Assembly (NCBI GenBank): GCA_018881555.1
Contig: JACAXG010000070.1
Location: 1,240,001-1,304,000, forward strand
From: Amblyornis subalaris
Taxonomy: Eukaryota > Chordata > Aves > Passeriformes > Ptilonorhynchidae
Direction: 5' to 3'
Length of the DNA stretch: 64,000 nt
Shown here: positions 47,670-61,115 of the stretch, one piece after another
Position numbering within the stretch: position 1 is the first letter of the stretch
How the letters are laid out: every line of letters starts with the position of its first letter
Notes under the pieces: generated by a model
The model's input: the letters and a program-made list of their open reading frames with translations, nothing else
What the model was told of the DNA's origin: nothing
The model's database searches: none
Translations under genes and position numbers: made by a program

Positions 47670-50600
47670 CGTATATCTGGAGCCCAGTGTGAGAGGGACT
47701 GATCTCACTCAGATCAGGATCCTCTGGCTGCAATGTGGTTATGAGCACTACCTCAGGCACTGTTTTANGGTAGCTTGGCACCTCCTGTGGCCCTGCAGAG
47801 AGGGAAACCACTTCAGTGAATCCTGCTCAGTGGAAGTTTCGTGTGTTCAAAGAAGCTTGAGGGGATGGTGACCTGGTGTAGCCTATTAGCACATGGTTAA
47901 AGGCCAGAATTAGACCTTCACCTATCTCATGGCAGCTGGTGTGACAGAGAGAGGCAGAGTTAGCCAGGAGGGTCTCAGAGTCATTTGGTACCTGGTGAAT
48001 GTGAGTCATGAACTAGTTGAAGTGGGCTATGGAGAACCACAGAATGTACCCCACAGGCGCAACCCTGTTGGACTGCATGCTGCTTCCCCATGGGCCCCTG
48101 CCAAGCACAGCTCCGCCTGATTTTGGACACCCTGCTGTGGTTGTGCTTCCAATAAAACAAAAGAGAAAAGGGCTTTATTTCAAGAAAAAAAAATACCCAC
48201 AAAGAAATTGAATAAATGCTATTTAAGTCCTCTGTCTCCTTTCCATGAGTTTAATACAGAACACAGGTCCACCTCAAAGTCCCAACACACCACAGGGNGC
48301 CTCTGAGAACACCTCTGTGGGAGAGCTGTTTCTGATGTACCCTGCCCACAAACCTCTCTGAAGCACTTCATACAAAGGCCAGGGCAAACCAGCAGCTCCA
48401 GCCACTGAGAAAGCAGATNGGTTTTCTAGAAAAAAAACAGTCCATGTTTCTCTTGCTCATAAAGTCTTTAGTTTTGCTGAAGATAGACTTCTAGATTTAG
48501 CCAAAGAGCAAAACATCACCTGCTTTGCACAAATGCTACAGGTCTGTGGGAAAGCAGAAACCAGTTATGAGGAATGGGACTGCCCCGGTGGACCCAGTCT
48601 TCCTCTGCCCAAGGGCATCAAGGGCATGCTTGTGCACTGCAAACATGAGCTGTGGTTGGGTAAGCCCAAAACCTTTAGAGTTCCTAAGCTTCCTTGTCAG
48701 ATTATGGCCTGACACTTCTTTAGAGGCTGGTTCAAGGAGGAGGGGTGCTGTGTAGGAGTTCTAAGGAGGCTCTGTGTCTTCTTGGAGCACTGGGGAACCT
48801 CAGGCAAGCCATGCAATGGATGAGGGGTGTCAGTGAGGAACCTGACAATGCAGAACATGACTTCTTCCATAAGCGCCACCCTCCTCTCTAGAGCAGGTTT
48901 ATATACTGCAAGAACCTATGTACCTCTACACCCTCACAAGTGCTGTGAAGTTTATTAGCATGCTCATTATTATTTTTCATGAGGACTTTGCAAACACNAG
49001 GTGAAGATTAAGCTCTAGTTGCAATAAACCCTGCATCAGCTGTACAAACCTGTCCCAAAGAACAGACAGACACAATGGAGCAAGGTCATAAACCACAGCA
49101 TGGGGAATGAGGGTGGGAGGAGGTAAATCAGGAAGGTCAGAATAGTTGGATGATAAAGGAGTCAGCACAGTGGTCTCAAAAGCACAATTTGTTTGATCTT
49201 GCATAACTCACATGTGATCTGTCCCTATGAATAACATCCAAGCTTCACCTCTGTTGTCTTCTTTCTTCACCTCTCACCATGATACCTACTGGAAGTGAAA
49301 CTCAGATCACACTAAGGTCAAGCTGAAAGAGAAACTGGGACATAGGTGCTTAGGGCTTACCACGTTCACATCTATGTCAATGTCCTAACCAGTGCTTAAG
49401 AGAATGTCTGCCAATGTGGGCAACATATATAGATGAAATTGGTCTGGCAAGTTGAGAGATGGTTAAAAATCCCCCACAGGGAGGTCTGTAAGCAGGAATG
49501 CTCAGGCTGAGCCACCGAGAGTTGATTAGTCATTAGGAAGGCTGCAGCGCCCTGATGTCCAGAACAAGACAGACAGGAGATATCAGATCTTCAGTTCATC
49601 AGTGTGCAGAGGGGGCACAACCCCTTAAAGTCAGCACTGAAGTTAGCAGGCCACAGAGGTCTGCAGAGTGGCGTTACCACAGCACAATATCCTCAGGTGG
49701 TGCAAACTGGTGCAGCTTCACTCCAAAATTGGGTGCTGATCTGTCCCAAAATTATTTTNTTTTGGCTGCTTCAGTGTTGTGAACTTTTACCACAAGCAGA
49801 ACTCTACCCTGTTGTTTCGATAAGAGGCAGAGGATGTTTCGCAAAACTTTGTGGCAGAACACGTAACACTGGCCAGAGGGCTGTCAGATTTGCAAAACTG
49901 GGTGAAATGTTGCAAACAGGCAGACTGGCGCCATTGGAGAGCAATTCCGAAAAACGAACTCCCGGACACTTCCTGCTTTCTGCCAGGCACCCAAACACCC
50001 TCCAGATATGCTTTTAACAAATGCTTCTGCATCCCAAAGGCTGTCTAGCCTCTAGGGTCTTGTAGCACTGCCCCAGCACCTATGAAANGATATAAACAAT
50101 GAATATAGAAAGTTTGTTAAGAATAAAAGAAGCCAGAGGTTTGACTATAAGTATTAAAAAAAAGTATTGGCTGTGCACTCCATAGTTCTGCAGGGAACTT
50201 GCCATCCCACAATGCCAATGACCAAAAATGCCACCAGTATATCCCTCTTAGGGGCCACCCAAAATGTCTGAGTAGATGGCCATGCCATTGTGTGATTCCC
50301 TAAAATAAAATTACTGTAATTGTGGTTAGGCTTTAGCTATCCGGGAGCCACATGAAAGAACATAAAAGCCACAGAATAACTTAGCTACATTGTCTCCTGG
50401 GGCTTTGCCAGGGCTATTTCTGAGATGATGAAATCTCTATCTCTGGAGAACTTATGCTCAATTTCAGGTTCCCAGTTATCTGATTTATTTTGCCTGGAAA
50501 ATGACTCTATCACCTTGAATTCACTGGTGTTTGTTCTTCCGCAGTCGAATCCTATCGTGGAAATGTAATCAAGGATAAGCTGTTCTCTGGCACCAACCTT

Positions 50601-53025
50601 GCTCGGGAGGCCCAAGTCCCACCCCAAACCCAGCGCAGTCTGTTCGAGGACATTGCATAGGAATGCATGGCTGTCCTGCTGCGTCATCCTGATAGAAGGA
50701 ACCTCTGCCTTGCAAAGGTGTGCAGTTATTTTTGCTTGGTGCTTCATCACATGCAAATGTCAAGCCATCTAACCCAAGTAAAGGAAGGGGAGGCACGGAA
50801 GATCTGCAGTTTGTGGTAGGAGGAGCACATGGGAATGGCTGTGCCAGTAAAACTCTCCCAAAGTCTTTTACTATCTGCCGCTGCATGGCTGGCGCCCTTG
50901 ATTGCTTTTAGAATAAACAGAGCTGCAGTGGCAGCAGAGTAAGTAAGAATTATTTCCTACAACCACAATCTGCACATTAGGAAGCATGTCTAATGCTGAG
51001 AGACCCAGAAATGAGGATAAACATTTCATCCTGCAGGGGGACTGGTGAAATCCCTACATTAGGAAAGAAATTCAGGAAACAGAGGTCTGTATGAGAGGCA
51101 TTTAAGAACTTTCTTTCGGTCCTTCCTTCCCCCAGAGAAGGAAAGCAACCATGAAAGAGGACCCATATCCAAGGGTAACAAAGTGACTGAGAGCCGTAAG
51201 CATTCAGTTCAGAAATGGGTTATGCAGAGGGCTTTCAGCAGAAGTTTCTAAGGCTGATCAGGTTTTGAAAATAACTCTTGGGTCCTTACAGATTCAAACA
51301 TTTTAAGTGTCTAAACACACTAATGCCTGCTTTTCAAATCTGCAGAAGTTCCCACTCCACATCCATGCTCGTTTCCTGCTTCCATTCCTTCACAGAGTTA
51401 TGCTGGCACTGTGGTCCCACCAGGCATCTGCAGCAGCCTTTTTGTCCTGCTCTTTGTGTATCATTCCTAAGATATTACAGCAAAGTCAGCCAGTGAGCAG
51501 AGTCTGAGTTATTAGATTCAGTCAGCAAATACAGTAGCAGTGTAAACAGCAGACATGTCCAGAAACTCCAGTGCCGTCCCCTCTGTCTCCAAGGCTCATG
51601 CCTCTCTTCTGTCCTGAATTTCTGAACAGTTTCAAGGCTGATGCCAGCCCCACACTACTACAGCAGAGCAGCTACAACCCCTTGCAGTAACCTAAGAGTT
51701 GGGTGGCTGGGGAAGAAATAGCTTCCTTTCATCACCTGCCTATATTGGTAGTAAAATCTTCTCAAGCTGTTCCTCTGAGACATGGCTGGTGTTTAGAAGA
51801 AGTAAAGAGGGACACAAAATTCCCTACCCCACACAGCGCACGTTTGCAGTTTCCACTGTTTGTTTAGCTATGATAGTCTCCAGTTAGCAAATCCTCAAGG
51901 TGCTTCTCAGGCAGGCTTGAGCAGGAGAGTCCATGTCCCACAAAGAAGATGTTGGGCTTTCTAAGTCATTCAAAGACTCTGATCGTATGTTCATCTCCTT
52001 TTCTCTTCTTTGTTTTTCTCTTCAGTGGTGTTATCATTCCTTGTTATTTGGGTTACACATGCCTTTCTGCTGGTGTTTAAATCTCTCATACTGTCTGTCC
52101 CTGCTAAAGTCATCTGGCTTATGAAGCCCCCTCGGAAAAATCTTCTGACACGTTTCAGCATGAACCCCACACACCCACCAGAAACACTTGGTGGTACTAG
52201 GACCTGACTCACTGTTCCAGGTAGAAAAGGGTAAGGGAGCAGGCCCACCCCTGCTTCATGTTGCCCTGTTCAGGAATTACACACACAGGCAAGCGAGAAG
52301 GTCATGCAGCTGCACAACTTTGCCCACGGCTGCCCAGGGGGGATCTCTTTCTGCTTCCATGTCCCCTCTGCAGTTACAGGTAAATATGTCACGGGCAGCT
52401 GAGGAGGGACCTTGCTAGTGCTCNCCTGTCTGGGTGGAAAGGAGGTGGATTTCCTGCCAACTCCAGCTCCAGAAGCCCTGCTGTAATTCAGCAATTTTAA
52501 CTTTTACAGAAAGCTGCTTTCCAGACACCTATGCTGATGAGAAAGACTTAACAATGTGAAAGGTAACAACTTGAAAATTGAAAGGCCAATAAATCCCCCT
52601 GCCTTGATTGCCTTTCTTCCTGGTGCCTCTGCTCTTTAAGGCAAAGCTCCAGGAGTCTGACCCGGGGACATGGGACAGCTGAGGCTGGCAATACCACATA
52701 AGTGGCACTCAGGCTTTGTGCTGTCCTGCACAGAGGTGAACTATGCTGGCAAATAGGAAGGCAATGTGTAACCTGCTGTGCTAATTATATATATGCCTGT
52801 AACCAGGGAAAGGCCTATGAACATGCCAGTGTCTGGAAGAGCCTGGAAAGACAGGCATGATAGGCAAAACTGCTATCCTTCCTTTTCCTTCTCTTCTCCA
52901 TTCAAGGCACTTACACAGAACACAACTGAGGATGGCATTTATTTATTTCTTTGAATGAAAAAGAAAAATTGTGCTTGTGATTTGGGAGGAGAGCTGCCAG
53001 AAGAGGAACTGGAGCCTTTCCAATA
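47670..53025. other. Unique non-coding sequence, no gene seen
   Basis: No recognised gene or mobile element. A 123-codon minus-strand open stretch at 50385-50756 has a mixed, protein-like composition with no undetermined base, but no domain I know. A 137-codon plus-strand stretch at 49604-50017 includes an undetermined base. An ATGCAAAT octamer lies near 50752. Confidence 0.5.
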
Positions 53026-53029
53026 CCTC

Positions 53030-53115
53030 ACAGTCTAGTAGTTAAGCATTGCCTGAATTGGGCACCGGGGAATCTTGAGTCCTGCTTTCTTCCACTCACT
53101 GGTTTATAACTCCTG
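53030..53115 (+). mobile_element. MIR-like SINE relic, tRNA-derived head
   Basis: CAGTCTAGTAGTTAAGCATTG, then CTGAATTGGGCACC..., then GAGTCCTGCTTTCTTCCACTCACTGGTTTATAAC follow the MIR 5' half, which derives from a tRNA (TAGTGGTTAAG...GAATCC...CTCTGCCACT). The downstream core is not clear. Confidence 0.5.
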
Positions 53116-53119
53116 GCAT

Positions 53120-56100
53120 TTAAAAAGGCACCTTGTAAACATTTAATTCATTGTTCTTTGATATATAATTGAATCATTTGCTGGCTTGCCTTGTTAGAGG
53201 GAGGAAAGCACCCTGGCAAGGAGAAGTTTTCTCTCTCCCCAGCTCTTCCTCGCCTGCTGGGGTGCAATGGCACCAGCAGCTTGGTGCCTTCCGCTTCCCG
53301 CCAGCTGCTTTCTGGCTGCCTCTGATGGAGGGGAGGTCACCTTGGAGAAAGAAGGTCTTCTCTCTGTGTTGCCAGACCTTCCCTCACTTTCGTGGCACCT
53401 GCTTCATCTTCTTGCATCAGTGGTGCTCAGCTGGCTGCTGTGTCAGCCCAAGCCCCAGTCTTGAGCAAGCCAAGCCAAGACTTTGCCCATGGCTGGTTCC
53501 TGTGGGTCTGGGGTGGAGGTGTTGTTCCCTGATGAGAAAGGGGGTCGCTGGTCTCAGTAGTGGTGCTCTGAAGTTCACCCAGCTATTCAGCACGTCCCTG
53601 CTCCGCCTGAGGAAGGTTTATGCATAAAGGCAGCAGGCCTGGGGTTGGCTGGCTCTCTACTCAAGGCAATGTGATTTTTTTTTTTAAATTGTTTTCCTAT
53701 AATTATTGCTTACCTTTAATGCACAGGCCAAGGCTTGTTTGATGCTCTGGCAGAAGCCCTGCCCCTCTGTTACACCTCATGTACAGAGTTAGTGGAGATC
53801 TTTGCTGCATTCCAATAAGGGACTGAAACAACAAATCTGCTGGTTAATCATTTATTGCTGTGTGAACCTGCTGAATAGCAAATATGCTAGAAAGGGGAAA
53901 GGAAAGGGCATGGCAAGAGATTAACTGAGGACAGTCAAAAGTCAACCAGAAAGGAGTGGGGATGAGACTGGAAAGGTCAGGTGGCAAACAGGAAGGTTAC
54001 TGTAGTGTAAACACTGCTTCTCAGCAGCAGAGGGGCCAGATGCACTATCCTGCTGCAGCCCTCTCTGCTCCATGACCACAGGTATTGCAGGCTGAATGAC
54101 TAGCTACTGCCTCCAGCTGAATCTGATGACGTGTCTGCTCAGGAAAGCCATTTGGATTCACTAAGTTTCTTTCACCTTTCCGAGACTCAGGTCCCAGCTG
54201 TTCCCAAAGCGTATGCTTCTCCCAAGAAGAGATCTGTCATCCTTGCAGCCATCAAAAACATCTCCATGCAAAGTGCTGTTCTCACCAACAGCTCTGACTG
54301 CCACTCCCACCAGCACTGGCGTGGTGAGGAAGGCAGATTAACTCAAGTCAGAAAACTAATTGTCCAGGAACAGACTTCTCTGATGGACCACTGCTTCTCG
54401 AGTGTGATAGGGTTGGTGGGGCAGAGCACAACTCTTATCTGTTAAGATCATAAATGGAGCTTGAGCAGAACAAATGTCTCCCTCCTAGAAGCCTGTGGGG
54501 TATTCACTTCAGCTCTTCAAAACCTGTAGACCAGTGACCTGGGACACTGAATACAGCCACTGCCACCCAGGCTCTGGCTGCTCCTGACCACCTCAGTTAG
54601 ATGGCAGTTAGCTAGGAAAGTAGGGGTGACCACATGGGCATTGGCAGAATTTATGGTGTGTTCTTACCAGCCAGTGGGTGGTGGGATGCTTGGCCTCACG
54701 GCAGCAGTGCCTGGGTAAGCAGCAATCCCATGCAGACTGGGCCAGGGTCTACCCTCACACTAAGCACACCTCCAACAGGAAAGCATACGGGAACAGCACC
54801 CCAAAGCCAAGGAAAGGGCTCCATTTAGACACCTGTTGACATAGCAACAGTATGACATTGACAGCATACCCAGAGCATGGTGGCAGTACCATGGGATATC
54901 TGCCCAGGCAGTGGGGTGTTTGTTTTGAGAGAAGCACAATACTGGGTGAATGCCACAATTCAGAGAAACAAGTACTTTGGCCAACATAAACAAAGCAGTT
55001 ATTGATATATTTACACAACTGAGGTTCCTGACTTGAATTGTCACCATCCATTGGACTTCATTGCCTTTTCTTTGCTCTCCACCTCAAGCCACAGTGTTAA
55101 ACCCAACGCAGGAGCAGCTCTGAGAAGTCCGGTTGATCATCATACAGCTTTATCCGTGTTGACAAGGAAGACTCTGGAAAAACCCATGGTGCTGGCATGC
55201 TCGAGCCTGCTGCCTCCAGCAGTTCCACTTCTGCTCTGGTAAGGGCTGTGAGAATCACCACCACTGCCCTTGCTCCAGCCATTCTTGGACATCACCACGA
55301 GCTTTGGCTTCATCTAGGGTCATTAGTGTGGAAAGGCGGAGGTGAGTCTTGGTATCTTGAAGGAAAAAAAGGTGAAGGGGAAGCCTGTCCCCCAGGCTAT
55401 GAGTCTCCCCAGAACTCATGTCCTTCTCCTGGGTTAAGGGGCAGAGAGCAGTTTTGAACACCTTAACTGAGAAGAAGAAGAAGGCTACACCCACGCTCCC
55501 AGGGGGCGATAGAAACAGCAAATACTCTCTAGCAGGGGAGTCCTTCTCCACCTCGGCTCTTGCAGTGCACTACCTGGCCATTGCTTTGTTTGTTAATTGC
55601 TTGAAGGCATCTTAGACTGTTCCCAGCCCTTCCCCATTGCCTTTCTGACTCTGCTGGGATGCAGTTGAGTTCTCCCTCCCTTCTGTATCCTGTAACAGAC
55701 ACAGATCAGATACTCATACAAGAATAACACTCCCATCTATGGGGCCATGGTACATCAAGAATAGGGCAAGAGAGACAGCTTGGCCTTTACTGTCTCAATA
55801 CCAATCTTTATGCCAGCTGCTGGGAAACAGTTCTTTTTCTTCCATCTGCTGAAGCCAGACTGGTGTGAACTTAGCAACAGGAAGAGATTTGCCACATTTT
55901 AATCCCTCTCCTGTAGAACACCCCATCCAGTTTTCAGCTGGCTAGGAAGGAAGATAAGTTAGGAAGGGCAACAGGAATCCATTTACCAACTATCTGAGGA
56001 CTCAGCAAGCTAGTCCTTCAAAGGCAGAGAGTAGTTTTTTACTCTTACTGTTTTATAAAATAGTAAGAAGTGAAAGAATGAAATAAGCTAGTGCCTATTT

Positions 56101-58095
56101 GATGGACTCAACAGGATTATATTGCTTCACGGTGTGCATGACAAGAACAAACAAACATGTCTACCAGAAACTCTCCTGTATTTGCCTGCACACAAGCACA
56201 AATTGCATGACACAGTATTTTTGCAGTCAGCGTTCTCATTAAAAGCAATTAAAATAAGCAGGAACATTTTGCCAAAGCTGAAGATCTCTGTCAATTTGAT
56301 TTGGGCAATTTGCCTTGCAGCAGCTAAGTATCAGCTGAAAATGAAGGCATTGATCAAACAGGGAACCAGTATCTCCCTATTGCTGTTTAAGGCTCTGCCA
56401 GACTGCAGCAGGGTGTGAGCATCGGTGTGGGGAGAAGTGGGAACAGGTGGCTGAAGAGAAAAAGGGCGGGAGAATGAGAGGAATGGAAGTGGCATTACTA
56501 GCCAGTGGTCATATGATTTGATGCCTAACAGAAATAAAATGTAGTGGCATTTCAATTTTTCCATGGAGCCAGCAGCAGAGGAAGGTAGGCATCAACATGG
56601 CGCAGAAGCTGAAACTTCTCACCACTCAGGCAGCAGCTGTGGTAAACAAAGCACAGCATCCTTCCAGGAAGAGGTTTGGTGCCAGCATGGACAGATTGTC
56701 TCTGGCTGGGTTTGAAGACCACTTCCATGGTTTTCTTTGCATGTGGTGTGTACGTCCAGGATGTAGCTGCCTTTCTGAAAAACTTGCAGCCTAGATCCCC
56801 ACAGAACTTTGCTCCTGAATTCCTCCAGCTCATTTTACCTGACAGACTCAGCAATAGCTGGTTTATGTTACACCCAGACGTTTCTGTCTGCAGAAGCCCA
56901 AAAGTACTGGACTTTCCATCAAAGCACGAGCAAGTCATAGCTGTCAGTGTGCAAACCTGGGCTTGTCACAAACCAGGGCTGCCATGTGAAGAACATGATG
57001 CTAAATGAGAGTCAATTCTCTCCCAAGCACAACAGTGAATGGGGAGTAGGATGCCACATCCCTGAGAGAAGTTGGGGAAGGAAGCAACCACCCATGTGTG
57101 AGACAGCAGGACAGTTCTGTCCCCCAAAATACTGACATTAACTCCCATCTGAAATATTTTTGCACAGACAGAGCCAAAGACAGAGTTTTTTGCAAATTGT
57201 ACTAGAAATGCAGAAGTAATTATTAANAGAGTAATAAAAAGGTGAATGCTACCTCAGGGTAGAGCCGGACCCTCGGCTCCCTCGTGTCAGCTCAGAGCAG
57301 AGGGCTGCACGTCACACAGACAGTGAACAGGCCTTCAGCTCCACTGCTCGACAGAGGGAATCTTGGCCATCCCATTCTTCAGAGCTGGCAGCTGAGCCAC
57401 AGAAAATATGAAAATCTTTTCATCAGGGACTTTCTAGGAACTCACTTCAGGAGAATTCCTGTTGCTGAAAAGGACATGCATCAAAGCGCTACATATCCTG
57501 TGGGAGGAAAAGGGGAATTCTTTCACAGACATCATCTCTTCCTTATATAATTAAAAAAGTCAATGGGAAACAAATCCAGACATGAATATTTATCTTCAGC
57601 TTCCTGGTAAGCATTTCGCTGCACTAATTCCCCTGGCCTTCTTCCAGTTCATTTATAGAGAGAACCCAGATACCACGGCTCCTCGTAAGGACTTGGGTAC
57701 CTGGGGACATGTAGTCTGAGAACCTGTTGACCCCCAAGTTGTCTGACTGGGCTGACACATGCATCTTCATCTAACATTTTCCCTGAAGACTCGCCCCTCG
57801 ATGTAATATTTTCCATAAAGGGTAACACTGCAGTAATTCTGTTAACGAGCAGCGCTGTGAAACTGCCTGCTGATCCCTTCCCACCCTCATCTCAGGGAGA
57901 TATCCGAGAGGGTAAGATGCAAAGGGATCTGTCAGCTGCATTAATTTTAGACATCAGCAGGACACAGGTCTCCTGTGGGCCCACTGCACAAGGATGAATT
58001 TTATTGCATGAAGTCAGACTGTCAGGGCTTGGGAAGGGGCCACAGACACACCCAAGGCAGCATTAAAGATGTCAGCTTACTGTGCCTCTGCCTTC
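53120..58095. other. Unique non-coding sequence, no gene seen
   Basis: No gene, RNA gene or clear repeat. The 152-codon open stretch at 53169-53627 (plus) has no undetermined base but shows a low-complexity Ser/Leu/Trp/Cys composition and no domain. A 128-codon minus stretch at 56552-56938 likewise lacks any motif. Confidence 0.5.
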
Positions 58096-58104
58096 CCCAC
58101 AAAG

Positions 58105-58312
58105 CTCTCCAGTGCAGTTCTGGTAAAACACTGGAAGAGGTTGCCCAGAGAGGTGGTGCATGTCCAATCCCTGGAAACATACAAGGTCAGATTGGATGGG
58201 GCTCTGAGCAACCTGATTTAGTTAAAGATGTGCCTGCTCATTGCAGGGGGGTTGGACTAGATGAACTTCAAATGTCCCTTCCAACCCAAATCATTCTATG
58301 ATTCCCTGATTA
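58105..58312 (+). mobile_element. CR1 LINE 3' end, plus orientation
   Basis: It reads GGAAGAGGTTGCCCAGAGAGGTGG, AAGGTCAGATTGGATGGGGCTCTGAGCAACCTG, GGGGTTGGACTAGATGAACTT, CCCTTCCAACCC and ends ATTCTATGATTCC. These are the diagnostic last about 200 bp of avian CR1 and its repeated tail. It is heavily 5' truncated. Only the final part of ORF2 and the 3' UTR are present. Confidence 0.93.
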
Positions 58313-59657
58313 TATTATTCTGTCCATGGTCTGGGAGAGGAAAAAGTCTCAATCAAGATCTCACCAAGCAAACCCCATGTCCTCACTGCCAGTGCTCCCC
58401 TGCTCAAGAATGCTACAACATACTCTGACTTCCTAAGTGTGAGGGAGCCCCAGCCCCCTGAAACAGACCACACCCTCAGATCACTCTTTTTGCTCTTCTC
58501 AGAGCCAGGCAAATTTGCAAAGTCAAGGAACATCATGTTAGGAAGAACATAAATTAGACTTCTCTGTATAACTCCAGTTTTCCTCCCCCCAGGTGCAAAC
58601 ACTACGATACTTTACATGGAAAAGACAATCTACTTTTACCCCACAGGATTCCTGTCCACCCAGAACAAACTATAATATACAATCTACACAAATTCATCAT
58701 TCCCTCTTGCTTTATCTATGTTTATTTACCACTCTCTATCCAATCTATGCCCTGAACACACTATTCATTTCCTGCTGTGGTACTTTTCCCATTGTACCTG
58801 CTCCTTCACAAACATTAATGAGATTAAGGCTAACATGATGAGATTAAGATTCAAATTTTTGGATCATCCACCGGCTTTGGTTAGTGCTCAACCTGGGTTC
58901 CCCCTGTGTCCCCTGGGGTCCCTGTGCCGGGAAACTGACTACCTGATGTCACCTCTATTATTTAGTGGGCAGAGTTAGAAACCCCTCAGTGAGTGACTCC
59001 AATCACCTTCTTGGCTGCAGGTAGAGTTTCCCTTTTCAGCCTATTTTGGGAATTTCGAAAAAATACCATAAAAAAGGAAAGATTATTTCAGGGCAAAGAA
59101 ATGTCATTTTCTAAAACTTATTCTCAGAAACCAATGAATCATTTTAACAAAAACTATTTTTTAATCAACTCATTCATTAATTAGTCATGCTGAAGCAAGA
59201 CACCCAGAATGGAAAATTTTAAGTGAACTAATGACTGGCAATATTATAAGCAACTAGGGGGGAAAAAAATAGAAGCAGAATAAGACAAAGTGCTGCCTAA
59301 CTTTACCTGTCACTCCCCTAATAGACAGATGGCCTTTCCACAAAAGCAATATCTCTCCTGTCAAATTTAACAATGTGGTCATGCAAGTATCAACTTAGTA
59401 GGACTTTTGCCTTAATAAAGGCTAAGAAAAATATTGAGTATGGACTCACAATGTTACGTGACAAAATCATGGTGCAAATAAAATCATGGTGCAACAGCAC
59501 AGGGTATTGTATCCCATGAGGACTGTACTTCCTTGTCAGTCAGGAAGCCCAGGTAGTTTACAGAGCACATGAGATCAGGAAGTCCATCAAGAGGTTCCTG
59601 GCACAGATTAGTCACAGGACTATCTATCCAAGGGTCAGTCACATGTGTGGAAACTAC

Positions 59658-59677
59658 AAAAAAAAAAAAAAAAAAAG
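59658..59677 (+). repeat. Poly(A) run, 20 bases
   Basis: Twenty uninterrupted A residues. No AATAAA or retrocopy is recognised upstream. Confidence 0.95.
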
Positions 59678-61072
59678 TAGCAGCTGACAATCTGTTGGTC
59701 TGTGAGCATAACTGATCCTCTCCGTAATGCTCCATGGGTCTTGTGGTGCACACACGCATGCCTGTTCTCAGACTGCACACCCTTCACGTCAAGAAGCTAA
59801 TTTTCGTGCAAATCTAAACAGCAAAGTACAGCTCTGAATTACAAAACAGAGAGCTGGGACCTCACTGCAGAACTGCCAACATCTTCTTCTTTACAGGCAG
59901 ATGGCAAAATTGTCATAATATGATGCTTGAGGAAGAATTCACCAGTAACATTTGGAGGGGTGTAAAGAGACTATCCCTCTTTACTGAGGAAGGAAACGTC
60001 AAACCAGTAGCCCCAGATTGTAATATCCTTCTATAGGTTTGTCTCCAGAGACAAATCTAGGGTAGAAGTCTTTGCATTGGAAAATTATCGGTTCTGGGAT
60101 GCGCCACTGCAGAGTCATGTCTAGCAACCCAACTGTTCAGTCAGAAGGAGCAGGGAAAGATAGCACCACATCCACCAGCCCATTGATGGGAGATGTGCCA
60201 GGCTCCTGCATGGACACGTCCAGATCATCCATGCTAAACATGATAGAAATGGAACACACATTGGGCATTGGTGACTGCCATTAGATTCCCTGCCTCTCCC
60301 AAGTGCTGGTGACTGAGAAAGTGCTATCTTTGTCAAGTGGTTTCTGCCAGAGAGAACATTTGTGTCCTGCTCATACGGAATCAGTTTTTATTCATTTCCA
60401 TACCCATTTTTATATCTTAAAAGCAAGTCATCTAAATTACACTTGCACCTTTGCAGCAAAACTTACGGGTCATCACCATGAGGAGGACTCAGAGAAATGT
60501 GCCATGGGAAGGAAGAGGCCATATGGAGAGGATGAAGAGGAAAGCTTTTCATGATCAGTCACAGGAGACAAGTCCAACAGTGATACATGAACCTCAAACC
60601 TGAAAACATGGGCCCTGTATTAGGTATCCCTTCAGGTCAGCCAGGTATTGCCAAGACCCATGGCAAGGTTCCCGTCCCTTTCACTAACCCTGCAGTCATG
60701 CTCCTCTACCCCCAGCAGCCCATACTAGCGTAACATGGTACAGGAGGGAGGTTCAGGACATAATGTGCAGCAACCAGCAGGTTCCAACAACTTTCTCACC
60801 ATGTTGCACAGTAATTTTTGCTTTCCACAAGACTCCTTCTGGTGCAGACTCCCAGCAGAAGAACAGGCATAGAGACAGGGAGTGTGAGTGGCGCCTTCCC
60901 CAGATAGATTTCACACTTCTAAGGCACAGAGAAGGAAACCAGCGTCACTTTGATCAAGTGCCATGCACCGTGTACGGTAGATGACGATACACCACTCCCT
61001 TTGCGCTTTGCACCTTGCCAGTTTGGCATACTTGCTCCTGATATCTGAGTGTCACCCGTTTTCAGTAAAGGA

Positions 61073-61115
61073 AAATATTTTCAAAAGTGCGAGTGACTTA
61101 GGAGCCCAGGCCCCA
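61073..61115 (+). repeat. Possible old amniote repeat trace
   Basis: TATTTTCAAAAGTGCGAGTGACTTAGGAGCCCAGGCCCCA carries a TTTTCAAAAGTG...GACTTAGGAGCC core shared with an old interspersed repeat seen across amniotes. The match is short. A related core lies at about 3080. Confidence 0.35.

Noticed and set aside
49604..50017. 137-codon plus-strand frame
   Set aside because: Includes an undetermined base and has no recognisable domain; overlapping open frames exist on the other strand.
53169..53627. 152-codon plus-strand frame with a suggestion of internal duplication
   Set aside because: The two similar CACC(C/T)TGG...GAAG..TTCTCTCT segments are only weakly alike. No domain; composition typical of chance frames.
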